A DNA stretch of 64,000 nucleotides from Methylococcaceae bacterium (lineage in GTDB: Bacteria > Pseudomonadota > Gammaproteobacteria > Methylococcales > Methylomonadaceae). The position numbers and the translations under genes were made by a program. Where the stretch lies: the NCBI GenBank assembly GCA_021647585.1, contig JAKIUK010000004.1:31861-95860 (forward strand), in the 5' to 3' direction. The notes below the pieces were generated by a model that was not told the origin of the DNA, ran no database searches, and was given only the letters and a program-made list of their open reading frames with translations. Positions 1 through 8,259 of the stretch are shown piece after piece (within the stretch, counting starts at the first letter, position 1; each line of letters opens with the position of its first letter).

Positions 1-963
1 TATTGGTGGTAATTGATCTAATGAGGATAAATTAAAATAATCCAGAAATTGTTTAGTTGTTCCATATAAAGCAGGGCGACCAGGAACTTCTTTATGCGCA
101 ATAATACGAATCCATTCTCTTTCCATAAGCGTTCGAATGATGTTTGAACTTACACTAACGCCACGAATATCTTCTATATCTCCCCTGGTTACTGGTTGAC
201 GATAAGCAATAATGGCAATGGTTTCTAATAAAGCACGTGAATATTTCGGTGGTTTTTCTTCGAATAAACGAGAAACCCAGTAAGAAAAACCATCTTTTAC
301 CTGAAAGCTGTATCCACTGGCTAACTGCTTTAAACCAATGGGTCTTGGTGCATAGTCTTCAATGATTGAATTAATTGCAAATTGAATTTCTTGTAATTCC
401 GGTCTTTCTAATTCAGGATAAACATTACGAACTTGTTTGCTCGTCATCGGTTTATCTGCTGCAAATAATATAGCCTCAACAATTCGTTTTGTATCCATAT
501 CAAAATCTATTAGCTCCTCTGACTTAGATTCTGTTTTTTGTTTTGTTTCAGGTTCTGATTTAGTTTCAGAGTCTAATAATTCTTCAGACTTTATCTTTTG
601 TTTTAATTTTTCCTCAAATTCTTGTTCTAGTTTGAATCTCAGATCAACTTCTATTTGTTCTTTTAACTCAGTCTCAAGTTTTGGTTTAAGCTCTGCTTCT
701 ATCTCAACTTTTAACTTTGTTGTTAATTTAATTTCAAGTTCTGTTGTTAATTGTTCTTCTAACTTTAGTTTAGCTTCCAGTTTTTTATCTTTTGCCGGTT
801 TCTGTTTTTTTGTTACTGACTTTTTTGTTGTAACTTTAACGGCAGGTGTTGAATTTTTAACTACTGATTCTGGCTCTAATTCGTAATTCTGCGAAGGGCT
901 CGGACTGGATGATTTCGAGGAGTCCTTCTTTGCTGAGTTCGAGGATGGCAAGAAATGAGACAA
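1..963 (-). CDS. scpB: Segregation and condensation protein B (ScpB), C-terminus cut by window edge, extended N-terminus
   Basis: ScpB is the winged-helix subunit of the SMC-ScpA-ScpB condensin that compacts and segregates the chromosome. The conserved core starts at the in-frame ATG at 498 (MDTKRIVEAILFAADKP) and contains the typical stretches ALLETIAIIAYRQPVTR and VPGRPALYGTT. The frame is also open far upstream. A TTG at 963, inside the end of scpA, follows a strong Shine-Dalgarno AAGGAGG (969-975) at 5 nt, and the predicted N-terminus MSHFLPSSNSAKKDSS reads as real protein. I therefore prefer TTG 963, which adds about 155 residues: a Ser/Lys/Thr-rich part, then a Lys/Glu-rich stretch with a hydrophobic residue at every fourth position. 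If ATG 498 were the start, about 360 nt of open frame would be left unused between scpA and scpB. The gene overlaps scpA by about 107 nt and runs off the window. The family call is secure; the start is an inference. Confidence 0.85.
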   Translation of the reverse strand, partial: MSHFLPSSNSAKKDSSKSSSPSPSQNYELEPESVVKNSTPAVKVTTKKSVTKKQKPAKDKKLEAKLKLEEQLTTELEIKLTTKLKVEIEAELKPKLETELKEQIEVDLRFKLEQEFEEKLKQKIKSEELLDSETKSEPETKQKTESKSEELIDFDMDTKRIVEAILFAADKPMTSKQVRNVYPELERPELQEIQFAINSIIEDYAPRPIGLKQLASGYSFQVKDGFSYWVSRLFEEKPPKYSRALLETIAIIAYRQPVTRGDIEDIRGVSVSSNIIRTLMEREWIRIIAHKEVPGRPALYGTTKQFLDYFNLSSLDQLPPI

Positions 964-1678
964 CCACCCCTCCTTTTCCTTCTGCTCGGTTAAATAACGC
1001 TGAGAAAGCGAGGCTATCTGGCCTGTTAAGTTTTTCCAAAATGGCTGCCATTCTTTCACGGACTGAGAGGGGTTCCTTGGTTATTTTGTGGTGACTTAAT
1101 TGCTCAACACGTTTGAGCACATCTTGAAATGCCAACAGCATTTCTTTTAATTCTATATCAGGGTGTTGCTGTTCGATATTTATATCAGAGACATCCACCA
1201 TAATATCAAAAATATCTCTTTCATACCTTGGTAACAAATCAATATCTTCAGCTACTTTTTTGATGCATTCATATTCTTGTAGCTTTCGAATCAGAAAAGC
1301 ACGGGGGTCATCTTCTTCATCCTCTGCCTCTGCTTGCCTGGGTAACAACATTCTGGACTTGATTTCAGCCAATAATGCAGCCATCAATAAGTATTCAGCG
1401 GCTAATTCCAAATGTAACTCATTCATCATTTCAATATAACTAATGTATTGAGTGGTTATATGAGCAATGGGTATGTGTAGAATATCGAGATTTTGCCGCC
1501 TAATCAAATAAAGCAATAAATCCAGGGGGCCTTCAAATGTATCCAGAAATACCTCCAGGGCATCTGGAGGAATATATAAATCTTCAGGCAATTCCAGGAG
1601 AGGAGCGCCCTCGACTAAAGCAAAGGGTTGTACCTCGATAGTTTCCTGCGTGGTTTCTATTACATTCTCCGTCCCCAA
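857..1678 (-). CDS. scpA: Segregation and condensation protein A (ScpA)
   Basis: This is the kleisin subunit that bridges the SMC heads with ScpB. The 273-residue length is normal for the family. The N-terminal kleisin signature begins near residue 43 with FEGPLDLLLYLIRRQNLDI, followed by IAHITTQYISYIEMM and YLLMAALLAEIKSRMLLP. The C-terminal winged helix (VVVSFLAILELSKEGLLEI) is present. It lies directly downstream of the M50 protease gene (1 nt between them) and its 3' end overlaps scpB, so translation of the two condensin subunits is probably coupled. Confidence 0.95.
   Translation of the reverse strand: MGTENVIETTQETIEVQPFALVEGAPLLELPEDLYIPPDALEVFLDTFEGPLDLLLYLIRRQNLDILHIPIAHITTQYISYIEMMNELHLELAAEYLLMAALLAEIKSRMLLPRQAEAEDEEDDPRAFLIRKLQEYECIKKVAEDIDLLPRYERDIFDIMVDVSDINIEQQHPDIELKEMLLAFQDVLKRVEQLSHHKITKEPLSVRERMAAILEKLNRPDSLAFSALFNRAEGKGGVVVSFLAILELSKEGLLEIIQSEPFAELRIRARISS
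969..975 (-). promoter_or_regulatory. Strong Shine-Dalgarno inside scpA that supports the long ScpB start
   Basis: On the minus strand AAGGAGG lies 5 nt before an in-frame TTG at 963. The motif is inside the scpA coding region (codons for KGG), so part of it could be coincidence. It is the best ribosome-binding site upstream of the ScpB frame. The ATG at 498 has only a GAGGAG 15 nt upstream, which is too far for normal initiation. Confidence 0.55.
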
Positions 1679-1679
1679 G

Positions 1680-2333
1680 TTACAATCCAGCCAAAGAAAA
1701 AAACAGCTTTTGCGCTAAAAACATGGGATAACCCAGTATGTAACTTAGACCACCTGACCAGAGTAGTATCAATAAAAATACAAATCCAAAGCGTTCGAAT
1801 CGATTATATTGATTAGCCAGTTTTTCTGGTAATATGCCCGATACAATTCGACTACCATCCAGTGGTGGAATAGGTATTAAATTAATCAATGCCAACACAA
1901 GATTAATAGATATGCCTGCAATTCCCATATATATCAACGGTAATGAAAGCACTTCTGTTTCAATTATAATGCCTAAACGAGCAACTAAAGCCCAAAGAAT
2001 TGCCATGAGCAAATTAGACACAGGCCCAGCTAAAGCAACAATAGCCATTGCATTTTTTGGGTTTTTAAAATTTCGAGGGTCAACAGGAACTGGTTTGGCC
2101 CATCCAAAAATAAATCCACTAGAAGTTAACAGTAGTAAACCGGGTACTATGATTGTTCCTAATATATCAACATGTTTAAGTGGATTTAAGGTTAATCTGC
2201 CCAGCATTGATGCGGTATTATCACCATATTTTTTGGCTACCCAGCCATGGGCAACTTCATGCACAGTAATAGCAAAGATAACAGGTAAAACCCAAACGAC
2301 TATGCGTTGAATTAATGAAAGATCATTCATCAT
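1680..2333 (-). CDS. Site-2 protease family membrane metalloprotease (peptidase M50)
   Basis: This is a multi-spanning intramembrane zinc protease of the short M50 class without a PDZ domain. The zinc motif HEVAHG (HExxH) lies in the first transmembrane helix, and the third ligand region LIPIPPLDGSRI near the C-terminus supplies the conserved NPxPxLDG-like Asp. A central ALAGPVSNLLMA segment is also typical. Proteins of this type often sit beside scpA/scpB in gammaproteobacteria; the substrate is unknown. I place the start at the ATGATG at 2333/2330. A longer frame to 2369 would overlap yciO and adds a non-hydrophobic, unconserved leader. Confidence 0.85.
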   Translation of the reverse strand: MMNDLSLIQRIVVWVLPVIFAITVHEVAHGWVAKKYGDNTASMLGRLTLNPLKHVDILGTIIVPGLLLLTSSGFIFGWAKPVPVDPRNFKNPKNAMAIVALAGPVSNLLMAILWALVARLGIIIETEVLSLPLIYMGIAGISINLVLALINLIPIPPLDGSRIVSGILPEKLANQYNRFERFGFVFLLILLWSGGLSYILGYPMFLAQKLFFSLAGL

Positions 2334-2349
2334 TAGTAGTTTCCAATCC

Positions 2350-2970
2350 TTATTCCAACATAGGAGCAATACCTATACCCTGTCTGAGTATCTCAAAAGT
2401 ATTGTTAACACAGCTAATCATAGTAGTTTCTTGAGATTCTATGATGCCAAAATCAATAATCAGGTCAAGTTCCTGTTCCAGTTTTTCTCTAATATCATAC
2501 GGATCTGTTTCTGCCTCCGTCTGATTAGGTAAGATTAGCGTGGAACTAAACAGAGGTTCTCCTAATTCTTCCAGCAGCAGTTGAACCAGAATGTTATCTG
2601 GAACACGTATGCCTATGGTTTTTTTCTTTGGATGCTGCAAGCGTCTTGGAACCTCTTTTGTTGCATCCAGAATAAAGGTAAATGGCCCAGGGGTTAGCGA
2701 TTTGATCAGTCGATACTCATTATTCCCCATTTTGGTAAAATTAGAGACCTGGGTAAGGTCCTTACAAATCAATGTTAGATTATGCTTGTCACTCAGCTGC
2801 CGTAGACGTCTAATTTTATCCAGCGCACGCTTATCACCAATATGACAAGCAATGGCATAAGATGAATCTGTTGGCAAAACAACTACCCCACCCCGGTGTA
2901 TAATTTCTACCGCCTGGTGAATTAAACGTTTTTGTGGATTATCAGGGTGAATTTGAAAATATTGAGCCAT
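2350..2970 (-). CDS. yciO: YciO, Sua5/YrdC/YciO-family protein
   Basis: The protein has the YrdC-like fold that in TsaC/Sua5 makes threonylcarbamoyl-AMP from threonine, bicarbonate and ATP for tRNA t6A. The YciO branch has weak or uncertain activity. The sequence follows E. coli YciO almost end to end: MAQYFQIHPDNPQKRLIHQA, GGVVVLPTDSSYA, KHNLTLICKDL, TPGPFTFILDATKEVPRRL and RKTIGIRVP-like residues. The ATG at 2970 matches the family start; the upstream TTG at 2988 would add six residues. Its neighbour tsaB belongs to the same t6A pathway, which makes a shared function plausible but unproven. Confidence 0.9.
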   Translation of the reverse strand: MAQYFQIHPDNPQKRLIHQAVEIIHRGGVVVLPTDSSYAIACHIGDKRALDKIRRLRQLSDKHNLTLICKDLTQVSNFTKMGNNEYRLIKSLTPGPFTFILDATKEVPRRLQHPKKKTIGIRVPDNILVQLLLEELGEPLFSSTLILPNQTEAETDPYDIREKLEQELDLIIDFGIIESQETTMISCVNNTFEILRQGIGIAPMLE

Positions 2971-3007
2971 TTGTAGAGCAATATGCAATATAAATGTTTA
3001 TTGTACC

Positions 3008-3691
3008 CTATCTTTCCGATTCTTTTTTTGCGACTTTATCTCGTAAATAAACAGGCATAGCCTTTTCTACATCAACCGCCTGTTTATTGTTAAATCCTAT
3101 GACACCTAAATCTGCAATAGCTGATGCTCTAGGTAATTGGTCTGCTTCAACTGCCAGTAAGAATGAGCCTAAACAAACAGATAATTGCAACTGATATACG
3201 GCCCATCCAGAGCCTATCCCTACCCCCTTTTTTTCTGGAAATACAATATTTTCAGCTAAAGTTACGGATTCATCACCTAATAACTCAGCATAGCCCTGCT
3301 GGTTTTTCTTATAAACACCCCAAAAGATTTCTCCCATCCTTGCATCCATCGCAGTAAATGCTAAGTCATTATCAGTAAATTTAAAATAATGATGTGCTAT
3401 AGCCGCTAATGTTGATACTGGAACTACTGGCAAATCTGCTCCAAAAGCAATACCTTGTATAACGCCAGTAGAAATTCTGACACCGGTAAAAGATCCAGGT
3501 CCTCGACTAAATGCAAGTGCATCCAATTGCTGAGGTTTTAATTCAGCCTCAGCCATTAAAGAGTCTATCATCGGTAGAATTAATTTGGTATGTTCTCTAG
3601 GCGCTATTGCAAAACGTTCCTCAACAACTCCATCTATATATAAAGCGGCTGAACAAGCCTCTGTTGATGTTTCTACTGCTAACAATTTCAA
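3008..3691 (-). CDS. tsaB: tRNA threonylcarbamoyladenosine biosynthesis protein TsaB
   Basis: TsaB (YeaZ) is the non-catalytic, ASKHA-fold partner of TsaD in the complex that installs t6A37 on ANN-decoding tRNAs. Visible hallmarks are MKLLAVETSTEACSAAL at the N-terminus, FSRGPGSFTGVRIS in the middle, and the AMDARMGEIFWGVY segment. The length of 227 residues is normal. The start is a TTG whose bases overlap the yoaA stop codon (TTGA, 4 nt), a classic translational-coupling arrangement. The yoaA-tsaB order is the same as in Escherichia coli. Confidence 0.93.
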   Translation of the reverse strand: MKLLAVETSTEACSAALYIDGVVEERFAIAPREHTKLILPMIDSLMAEAELKPQQLDALAFSRGPGSFTGVRISTGVIQGIAFGADLPVVPVSTLAAIAHHYFKFTDNDLAFTAMDARMGEIFWGVYKKNQQGYAELLGDESVTLAENIVFPEKKGVGIGSGWAVYQLQLSVCLGSFLLAVEADQLPRASAIADLGVIGFNNKQAVDVEKAMPVYLRDKVAKKESER

Positions 3692-5655
3692 TCCGGGGGC
3701 TCCTGTTGCGGCTGATTAGTATTATTTTTCATAGCCTCTGTGTGGTCATCTTGACGAAAAAACTCAAACACATCGTTAATATCACGAGTGCGTTTCATCG
3801 CGGGTACACTGTCCAGAAACATGTGTCCATACGCTCGTTTTAATAAACGCGGATCACAGACCATCAGTACACCTCTATCGTTAACATCACGAATTAATCT
3901 ACCAACACCTTGACGTAAAGCAATGACAGCAGAGGGTAACTGATGTTCAAAAAAAGGATTTCTACCTTGTTTTTCCATTGCATTTAAGCGGGCTTTTAAT
4001 ACGGGATCGCCCGGCGACGCAAAGGGTAGTTTATCAATAATGACGCATGATAAAGCATCTCCTCTTACATCAACCCCTTCCCAGAAGCTGGAAGTCGCTA
4101 ATAAAATAGCATTACCTTTTTCTTTAAATTGATCTAATAAAACAGCTTTGGCTCTAGTGCCTTGTACCAGCAAAGGATAATCAACTTTTCCCACCAGAAT
4201 TTCTGCTGCTATTTTTAATGCTCTATGACTGGTAAAAAGAAAAAATGCACGTCCTTTACTTGCATTTAAAACAGGGAGTGCAAATTCGATAACTTTTTCT
4301 GTAAAATCTGATTCAGTTGGTTTTGGTAAACCCTTGGGATGATAAAACAAAGACTGAGTTGCAAAATCAAAAGGGCTATCCCAGGTTTTACTTTGAATAT
4401 CAGTTAAACCTAAACCTATAGCAAAGTGATTGAAATTACTTGCCACACTTAATGTGGCAGAAGTAAAAATCCAGCTTGCCTTGTGTTGCTGCATAAATGA
4501 ATGAAATTCAGATGCAATATCCAGAGGTGTTTTACTTAAAGTGAACGATTTACTGTGTGTTTCATACCAGCGTATCCATTGCCCACTGTTATTATTAATC
4601 AGACTGTCTAGTTGAGATTCCAGTTCTTCAACGCGATCATAGCAAGTTTCTAACCCTTTTGTTTTTACAGACGCTAATTCCAAATGATCAGCAAGTCTTT
4701 CCAGCTGTTTGTGTACTGAATTTATTGCACTGGAAATTTTCAGATTATCCTCAATATCTTTCCATTCTCCACGACGCATCTCCATGCCAAAGGCCAAGCG
4801 TAAATCTTTAACTTCAAATTGTAAATCTTCACATGCTGTTCGTAAATCGGGCATGTCTTTGGCATCTTTAAAATATTCTATCAAGGTATCAGATGCAAGC
4901 TCATTAAGCTGTTTTGAAGTGACTGAAACACCTAAAAAATTGGATGCAATCTCTGAAAGCTGATGAGCTTCATCTATAATAATAACCGAAGCATCGGGTA
5001 AAAGTTCACCAAAACCTGTTTCCCGAAGTGACCAGTCAGCACATAATAAATAATGATTAACTACGATGATATCTGATTCTTGTGCTTTTTTACGTGCTTT
5101 AACCAAAAAACAATCTGCATAATCAGGACAATCTTGCCCCAAACAATTATCCACTGTGGATGTAGCTTGTGACCACACAGGATCGCCTTCTGCAACGTCT
5201 GAAATCTCAGAGATATCGCCAACGCGGGTACTCTTTGACCATGCTTTAATATGCGCTAAAGCAACAGCATCTTCTTTATTAAAACCAAAACTGGAATTTA
5301 ATGCATTTTCCAAGCGATAAGTGCATAAATAATTTGCTCTCCCCTTTAATAATGCAGACTTAAAAGGCACATTGATGACCTTACGAACAATGGGTAAATC
5401 TTTATTGAACAATTGATCTTGAAGATTTTTTGTTCCCGTAGAAATAATGGTTTTTTTTCGGGACAAAATTGCTGGCGCCAAATATGCAAAAGTTTTACCT
5501 GTCCCTGTGCCTGCTTCAGCGATTAAGTTTTCTTTAACTTCAATCGCCTTTGCAATAGAATTCGCCATTTCAACCTGAGATGATCTTGGCAAATAGCCAG
5601 GAATTACTTTTGATAATGAGCCATCTTTACTAAAGAAGGATTCTAAATCAGTCAT
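3688..5655 (-). CDS. yoaA: ATP-dependent DNA helicase YoaA (XPD/DinG family)
   Basis: This is a superfamily 2 Fe-S helicase. Walker A is AEAGTGTGKTFAYLAPAI near residue 45 and the DEAH box is IIIDEAHQLSE. Four cysteines between them (one in NYLCTYRLEN, then CLGQDCPDYADCF) are placed like the 4Fe-4S ligands of XPD-type helicases. Motif VI is ALRQGVGRLIRD. In E. coli YoaA works with the DNA polymerase III chi subunit in repair of replication gaps. At 655 residues it is close to the E. coli length. It is the first gene of a two-gene unit with tsaB. Confidence 0.93.
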   Translation of the reverse strand: MTDLESFFSKDGSLSKVIPGYLPRSSQVEMANSIAKAIEVKENLIAEAGTGTGKTFAYLAPAILSRKKTIISTGTKNLQDQLFNKDLPIVRKVINVPFKSALLKGRANYLCTYRLENALNSSFGFNKEDAVALAHIKAWSKSTRVGDISEISDVAEGDPVWSQATSTVDNCLGQDCPDYADCFLVKARKKAQESDIIVVNHYLLCADWSLRETGFGELLPDASVIIIDEAHQLSEIASNFLGVSVTSKQLNELASDTLIEYFKDAKDMPDLRTACEDLQFEVKDLRLAFGMEMRRGEWKDIEDNLKISSAINSVHKQLERLADHLELASVKTKGLETCYDRVEELESQLDSLINNNSGQWIRWYETHSKSFTLSKTPLDIASEFHSFMQQHKASWIFTSATLSVASNFNHFAIGLGLTDIQSKTWDSPFDFATQSLFYHPKGLPKPTESDFTEKVIEFALPVLNASKGRAFFLFTSHRALKIAAEILVGKVDYPLLVQGTRAKAVLLDQFKEKGNAILLATSSFWEGVDVRGDALSCVIIDKLPFASPGDPVLKARLNAMEKQGRNPFFEHQLPSAVIALRQGVGRLIRDVNDRGVLMVCDPRLLKRAYGHMFLDSVPAMKRTRDINDVFEFFRQDDHTEAMKNNTNQPQQEPPD

Positions 5656-5748
5656 TGAATCTTATTGTTTTGGATATAAGCTGACGTAGCCTACCATGCA
5701 GTAACTTAACGTCAAGCTAAAACGGCGATGCACAAACCAGCTAAAATC

Positions 5749-5880
5749 ATTTAGGAACGCGCACAGAATAAGTTTGACAATTAGCGATGGGTTTATGTTC
5801 GTAACGATTGTTGCTGCAACCAAGAAGACGGACAAAATACAAAGCCAATTGTTCAAGTTATTCTGTGCACGTTGCTAAAT
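5749..5880. repeat. 132-bp inverted-repeat element between the lipoprotein gene and yoaA
   Basis: The ends form an imperfect terminal inverted repeat of about 34 bp. The left arm starts ATTTAGGAACGCGCACAG and the reverse complement of the right arm starts ATTTAGCAACGTGCACAG; both continue through AATAA to ACAATT with a few mismatches. The size and structure fit a non-autonomous MITE. The right end contributes the TAG stop codon of the lipoprotein gene at 5875-5877. No transposase is encoded; a 64-codon frame crossing it (5662-5856) looks fortuitous. Confidence 0.6.
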
Positions 5881-6477
5881 ACTATCAGCCTTTAATCTAG
5901 CTTCTTTTGCACCGTAATGATTATTTTGCCGTCTTCTTGCTTCACTAATTAATAACCAACTCTGCCTTTTTAAGACTTTATCTCCTGCAGACAGTAATGC
6001 AGCTTTTTTGGCTAAATCTTCAGCCAGGCGTGGTTTGGATTGTTTCAGTCTTAGGGCTGCAAGTTTATAGGTTAATCTTGGGTTTCTTGCATCGATTCTT
6101 AAAGCCCGTTCAATGGTTGCCACCGCAGATTCAAGGTCTCCTGCTTTACTATTTCTATTAGCCTCAGTCACTAATGCTAATACAGCGGGTGACATTGGTT
6201 TTACAATTGATGGAGAATCTGTTTTCAACCTTGAAGTGACTGTATCAACTTGAAGTTCTTTCTTTTTATAAGATGCTCGATTGTTAGTGTTATCTTGTTG
6301 TTGTCTCTTAATGGTTTCTATAGGCTGGTTTTCATAGGGATTGGTACCGTAAATTGGAGCGGGAGCCTGATATGTAGTACAGCCGTTTAATAAAACAGCC
6401 AAAAATGTTAATAAAAATAGGTTTCTATTTCTTGTTAATTGTTTTGATTCTTTAAAACTAGAAAAGCTCAATTTCAT
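5875..6477 (-). CDS. Outer-membrane type lipoprotein with a TPR-like C-terminus
   Basis: From the ATG at 6477 the protein has a basic N-region, a hydrophobic core NLFLLTFLAVLLNG and a lipobox Cys (LLNGC), so export and lipidation are likely. A low-complexity linker (TYQAPAPIYGTNPYENQP) follows, then a helical segment SKAGDLESAVATIERALRID...NPRLTYKLAALRLKQ that reads as one or two tetratricopeptide motifs. A longer frame to 6648 would place the lipobox too far in. It overlaps the upstream helical gene by about 20 nt, suggesting one transcript. The stop codon falls in the end of an inverted-repeat element, so the original C-terminus may have been slightly longer. The function is unknown. Confidence 0.7.
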   Translation of the reverse strand: MKLSFSSFKESKQLTRNRNLFLLTFLAVLLNGCTTYQAPAPIYGTNPYENQPIETIKRQQQDNTNNRASYKKKELQVDTVTSRLKTDSPSIVKPMSPAVLALVTEANRNSKAGDLESAVATIERALRIDARNPRLTYKLAALRLKQSKPRLAEDLAKKAALLSAGDKVLKRQSWLLISEARRRQNNHYGAKEARLKADSI

Positions 6478-6994
6478 CCTCAATTTTTTCATCGACTTGG
6501 GTTGCCAAATGGACAGCCTCCTCAATGCTTTTTCCTGCAAGTATTGCATCAAACATAACTTTTTCCGACTCCATGGTAAATCTGGCACGCATATCAGCCT
6601 GAAATTTCTTCCATTCTGAGGGATTATACAATCGTTCAGGCGTTTCAACTAATTCAGAAAGTCCTTTTAGTCCTTCTACAACATGTGAAAGAGATTGTTG
6701 TAGGCGATCGTAAAATTGAAAAGCGACTATTGAAGTCTGTATTTTTTCAGTTATTTGTACACAATGAATGAGTGCCGCTTCTTTTTCATCACAAGAGTCT
6801 AACGAATTCAACAATTCATCAATTGAGCTCATGTGGCTGACTAATGAGGTGAAAGATTCTGTTAAAGTATTTACAGAAGCATCACCATTTTTCATACTGG
6901 TTTCAACTTGAGTCACAGAAACTGTTAATAATTTTACAGTTTCCCTAATCTGACTCCAGTCAAGATCGGGCTGTTTTGAATTTGATCGTGCCAT
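6458..6994 (-). CDS. Conserved helical protein, possibly CheZ-like
   Basis: This is a 178-residue, mostly alpha-helical protein without a signal peptide or membrane segment. The segment VAFQFYDRLQQSLSHVVEGL resembles the FQxxDxxxQ motifs of CheZ-type and related chemotaxis helical bundles. That is only a pattern similarity, and I do not assign phosphatase activity. AGAGGA lies just upstream of the ATG at 6994. The gene is followed by and overlaps the lipoprotein gene at 6477. A coiled-coil signalling adaptor is another reasonable reading. Confidence 0.65.
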   Translation of the reverse strand: MARSNSKQPDLDWSQIRETVKLLTVSVTQVETSMKNGDASVNTLTESFTSLVSHMSSIDELLNSLDSCDEKEAALIHCVQITEKIQTSIVAFQFYDRLQQSLSHVVEGLKGLSELVETPERLYNPSEWKKFQADMRARFTMESEKVMFDAILAGKSIEEAVHLATQVDEKIEDEIELF

Positions 6995-7217
6995 AATCCT
7001 CTTTTCCTTTGCACAAGAACAAGTAAAATAAAGTTACTTTAATTCTGATGAGAAATTCAGTTATGTCCTATAAAGAACACTAAAACAATTTCAGTATAGC
7101 AAAATATATATTTATTGGCTGGTTAGTAATTATTTGGATGTTATTAAGCTGCATCTATAGCTAACTAAACTTTAGATTCAGCCATGTTACAATATCAAGA
7201 AAATTCAGGAGTAAACC

Positions 7218-7793
7218 ATGACTATCAAATCCTTGCACCTTTTTCCAACTTTTAAATATCTACCAGAAATATTAACTTTTGTGTTATTAAGCCTGTTTCT
7301 ACAAGGCTGTAATAATAGCGATAAAAGTAGTAATAAAAGTTTTTCAATTCAGCAAAAAACGCAAAAATATACTCAACCAACTACACTTAAGGGAAAGGTT
7401 AGCAATGGTAAAAGCGCAATCAGTGCAGGCGAAATCAAAGTGACCGACTATAAAGATAAGCTGGTTGCATCTACTCAACTACAAAAAGGGAGTCATTATT
7501 CAGTGACAGTACCTGCCGGCACAGTCTTACCAGTAATTTTAACATTTTATCCAGATGGTAATGATTCCACTGACAAAGATAAGCTTATTTCCGTTGCTAT
7601 TTACACATCTATTAAAAAATATGATATTAACGAGCTAACTACGTTAATAGCTAAACGAGCCAAAAAACTGGGTGGCTACACGCATTCCAACATGGTATTA
7701 GCAGCTGATAGTACCATTGGTATTCCTGATGCCAATAAAACAACCACAGGCTTTCGCGGAGACCCAACAAAACAATACGGTGGGTGGCATTAG
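7218..7793 (+). CDS. Predicted lipoprotein of unknown function
   Basis: An AGGAG box 7 nt before the ATG supports the start. The N-terminus carries a signal sequence ending LLSLFLQGC, a plausible lipobox, then a Ser/Asn-rich tether. The body looks like a carboxypeptidase-regulatory-like or Ig-like beta domain: TLKGKVSNGKSAISAGEIKV and SHYSVTVPAGTVLPVILTFY. That pattern is common in surface proteins, but I do not recognise a named family. It stands alone between divergent minus-strand units. Confidence 0.65.
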   Translation: MTIKSLHLFPTFKYLPEILTFVLLSLFLQGCNNSDKSSNKSFSIQQKTQKYTQPTTLKGKVSNGKSAISAGEIKVTDYKDKLVASTQLQKGSHYSVTVPAGTVLPVILTFYPDGNDSTDKDKLISVAIYTSIKKYDINELTTLIAKRAKKLGGYTHSNMVLAADSTIGIPDANKTTTGFRGDPTKQYGGWH

Positions 7794-7818
7794 TTTAGCT
7801 ATTTTATAAAGGTTTTTA

Positions 7819-7960
7819 GAATCTGTTTAAGATATTCTTAACCACTTCCCTTTGCAGTTGAGCGGCGCTCATAATCCTTATTTACACTCCTCAAGTAAGC
7901 GCCAGTTTTTTGTGCTCCGCCCACAATTGCCTATGGCTCGTAACAATATTAAACAGTTCC
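7819..7960. repeat. Inverted-repeat element, about 142 bp, MITE-like
   Basis: The left end GAATCTGTTTAAGATATT and the reverse complement of the right end (GGAACTGTTTAATATT) are related inverted repeats. The interior has no coding capacity that I recognise. It fills most of the 7794-8037 gap between the lipoprotein gene and the tail of the MinD-like frame. The call rests only on the inverted ends. Confidence 0.4.
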
Positions 7961-8037
7961 TAATACTTATCCGATAATAATTGTTGAATTCGAGTTAACA
8001 ACCTCTTACCTTCGGCAAAATATTTTTCATTAAATCG

Positions 8038-8259
8038 TTATTGATAGATAGCTGTATAGTTTTCCATCATGCGGTTAAAATCACTTTTTGAAAATTCATC
8101 GTTGTTCATTAGGTCTTGAACTTTTTTCACTCGGATTATTAATTTTTTTTCAAACTGACGTTCAAAACTCTGAGCAATTGCAGTATGAAGTTTCTGAATT
8201 TTAGCTTCATCACCTTCAGCTAAAATCAATGCAACTACACTATTACGATCTCTGGATGA
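8038..8259 (-). pseudogene. In-frame continuation of the MinD-like gene after an amber codon
   Basis: Immediately after the TAG that ends the MinD-like protein, the same reading frame stays open for 73 more codons (SSRDRNSVVALILAEGDEAK onwards) to a stop at 8038. The encoded peptide is charged and helical, like the tail preceding the TAG. A TTG at 8229 could initiate a 63-residue protein, but there is no good ribosome-binding site. The simplest reading is that a nonsense mutation split a roughly 400-residue protein. Readthrough or a sequencing error cannot be excluded. Confidence 0.45.

Noticed and set aside
437..886. Plus-strand open frame of 149 codons rich in Ser/Phe
   Set aside because: It is the complementary reading of the Lys/Glu-rich ScpB extension; the composition follows from the antisense of the repeats and there is no ribosome-binding site.
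5662..5856. Minus-strand 64-codon hydrophobic frame between yoaA and the lipoprotein gene
   Set aside because: It runs into the inverted-repeat element at 5749-5880 and has no ribosome-binding site or family features.
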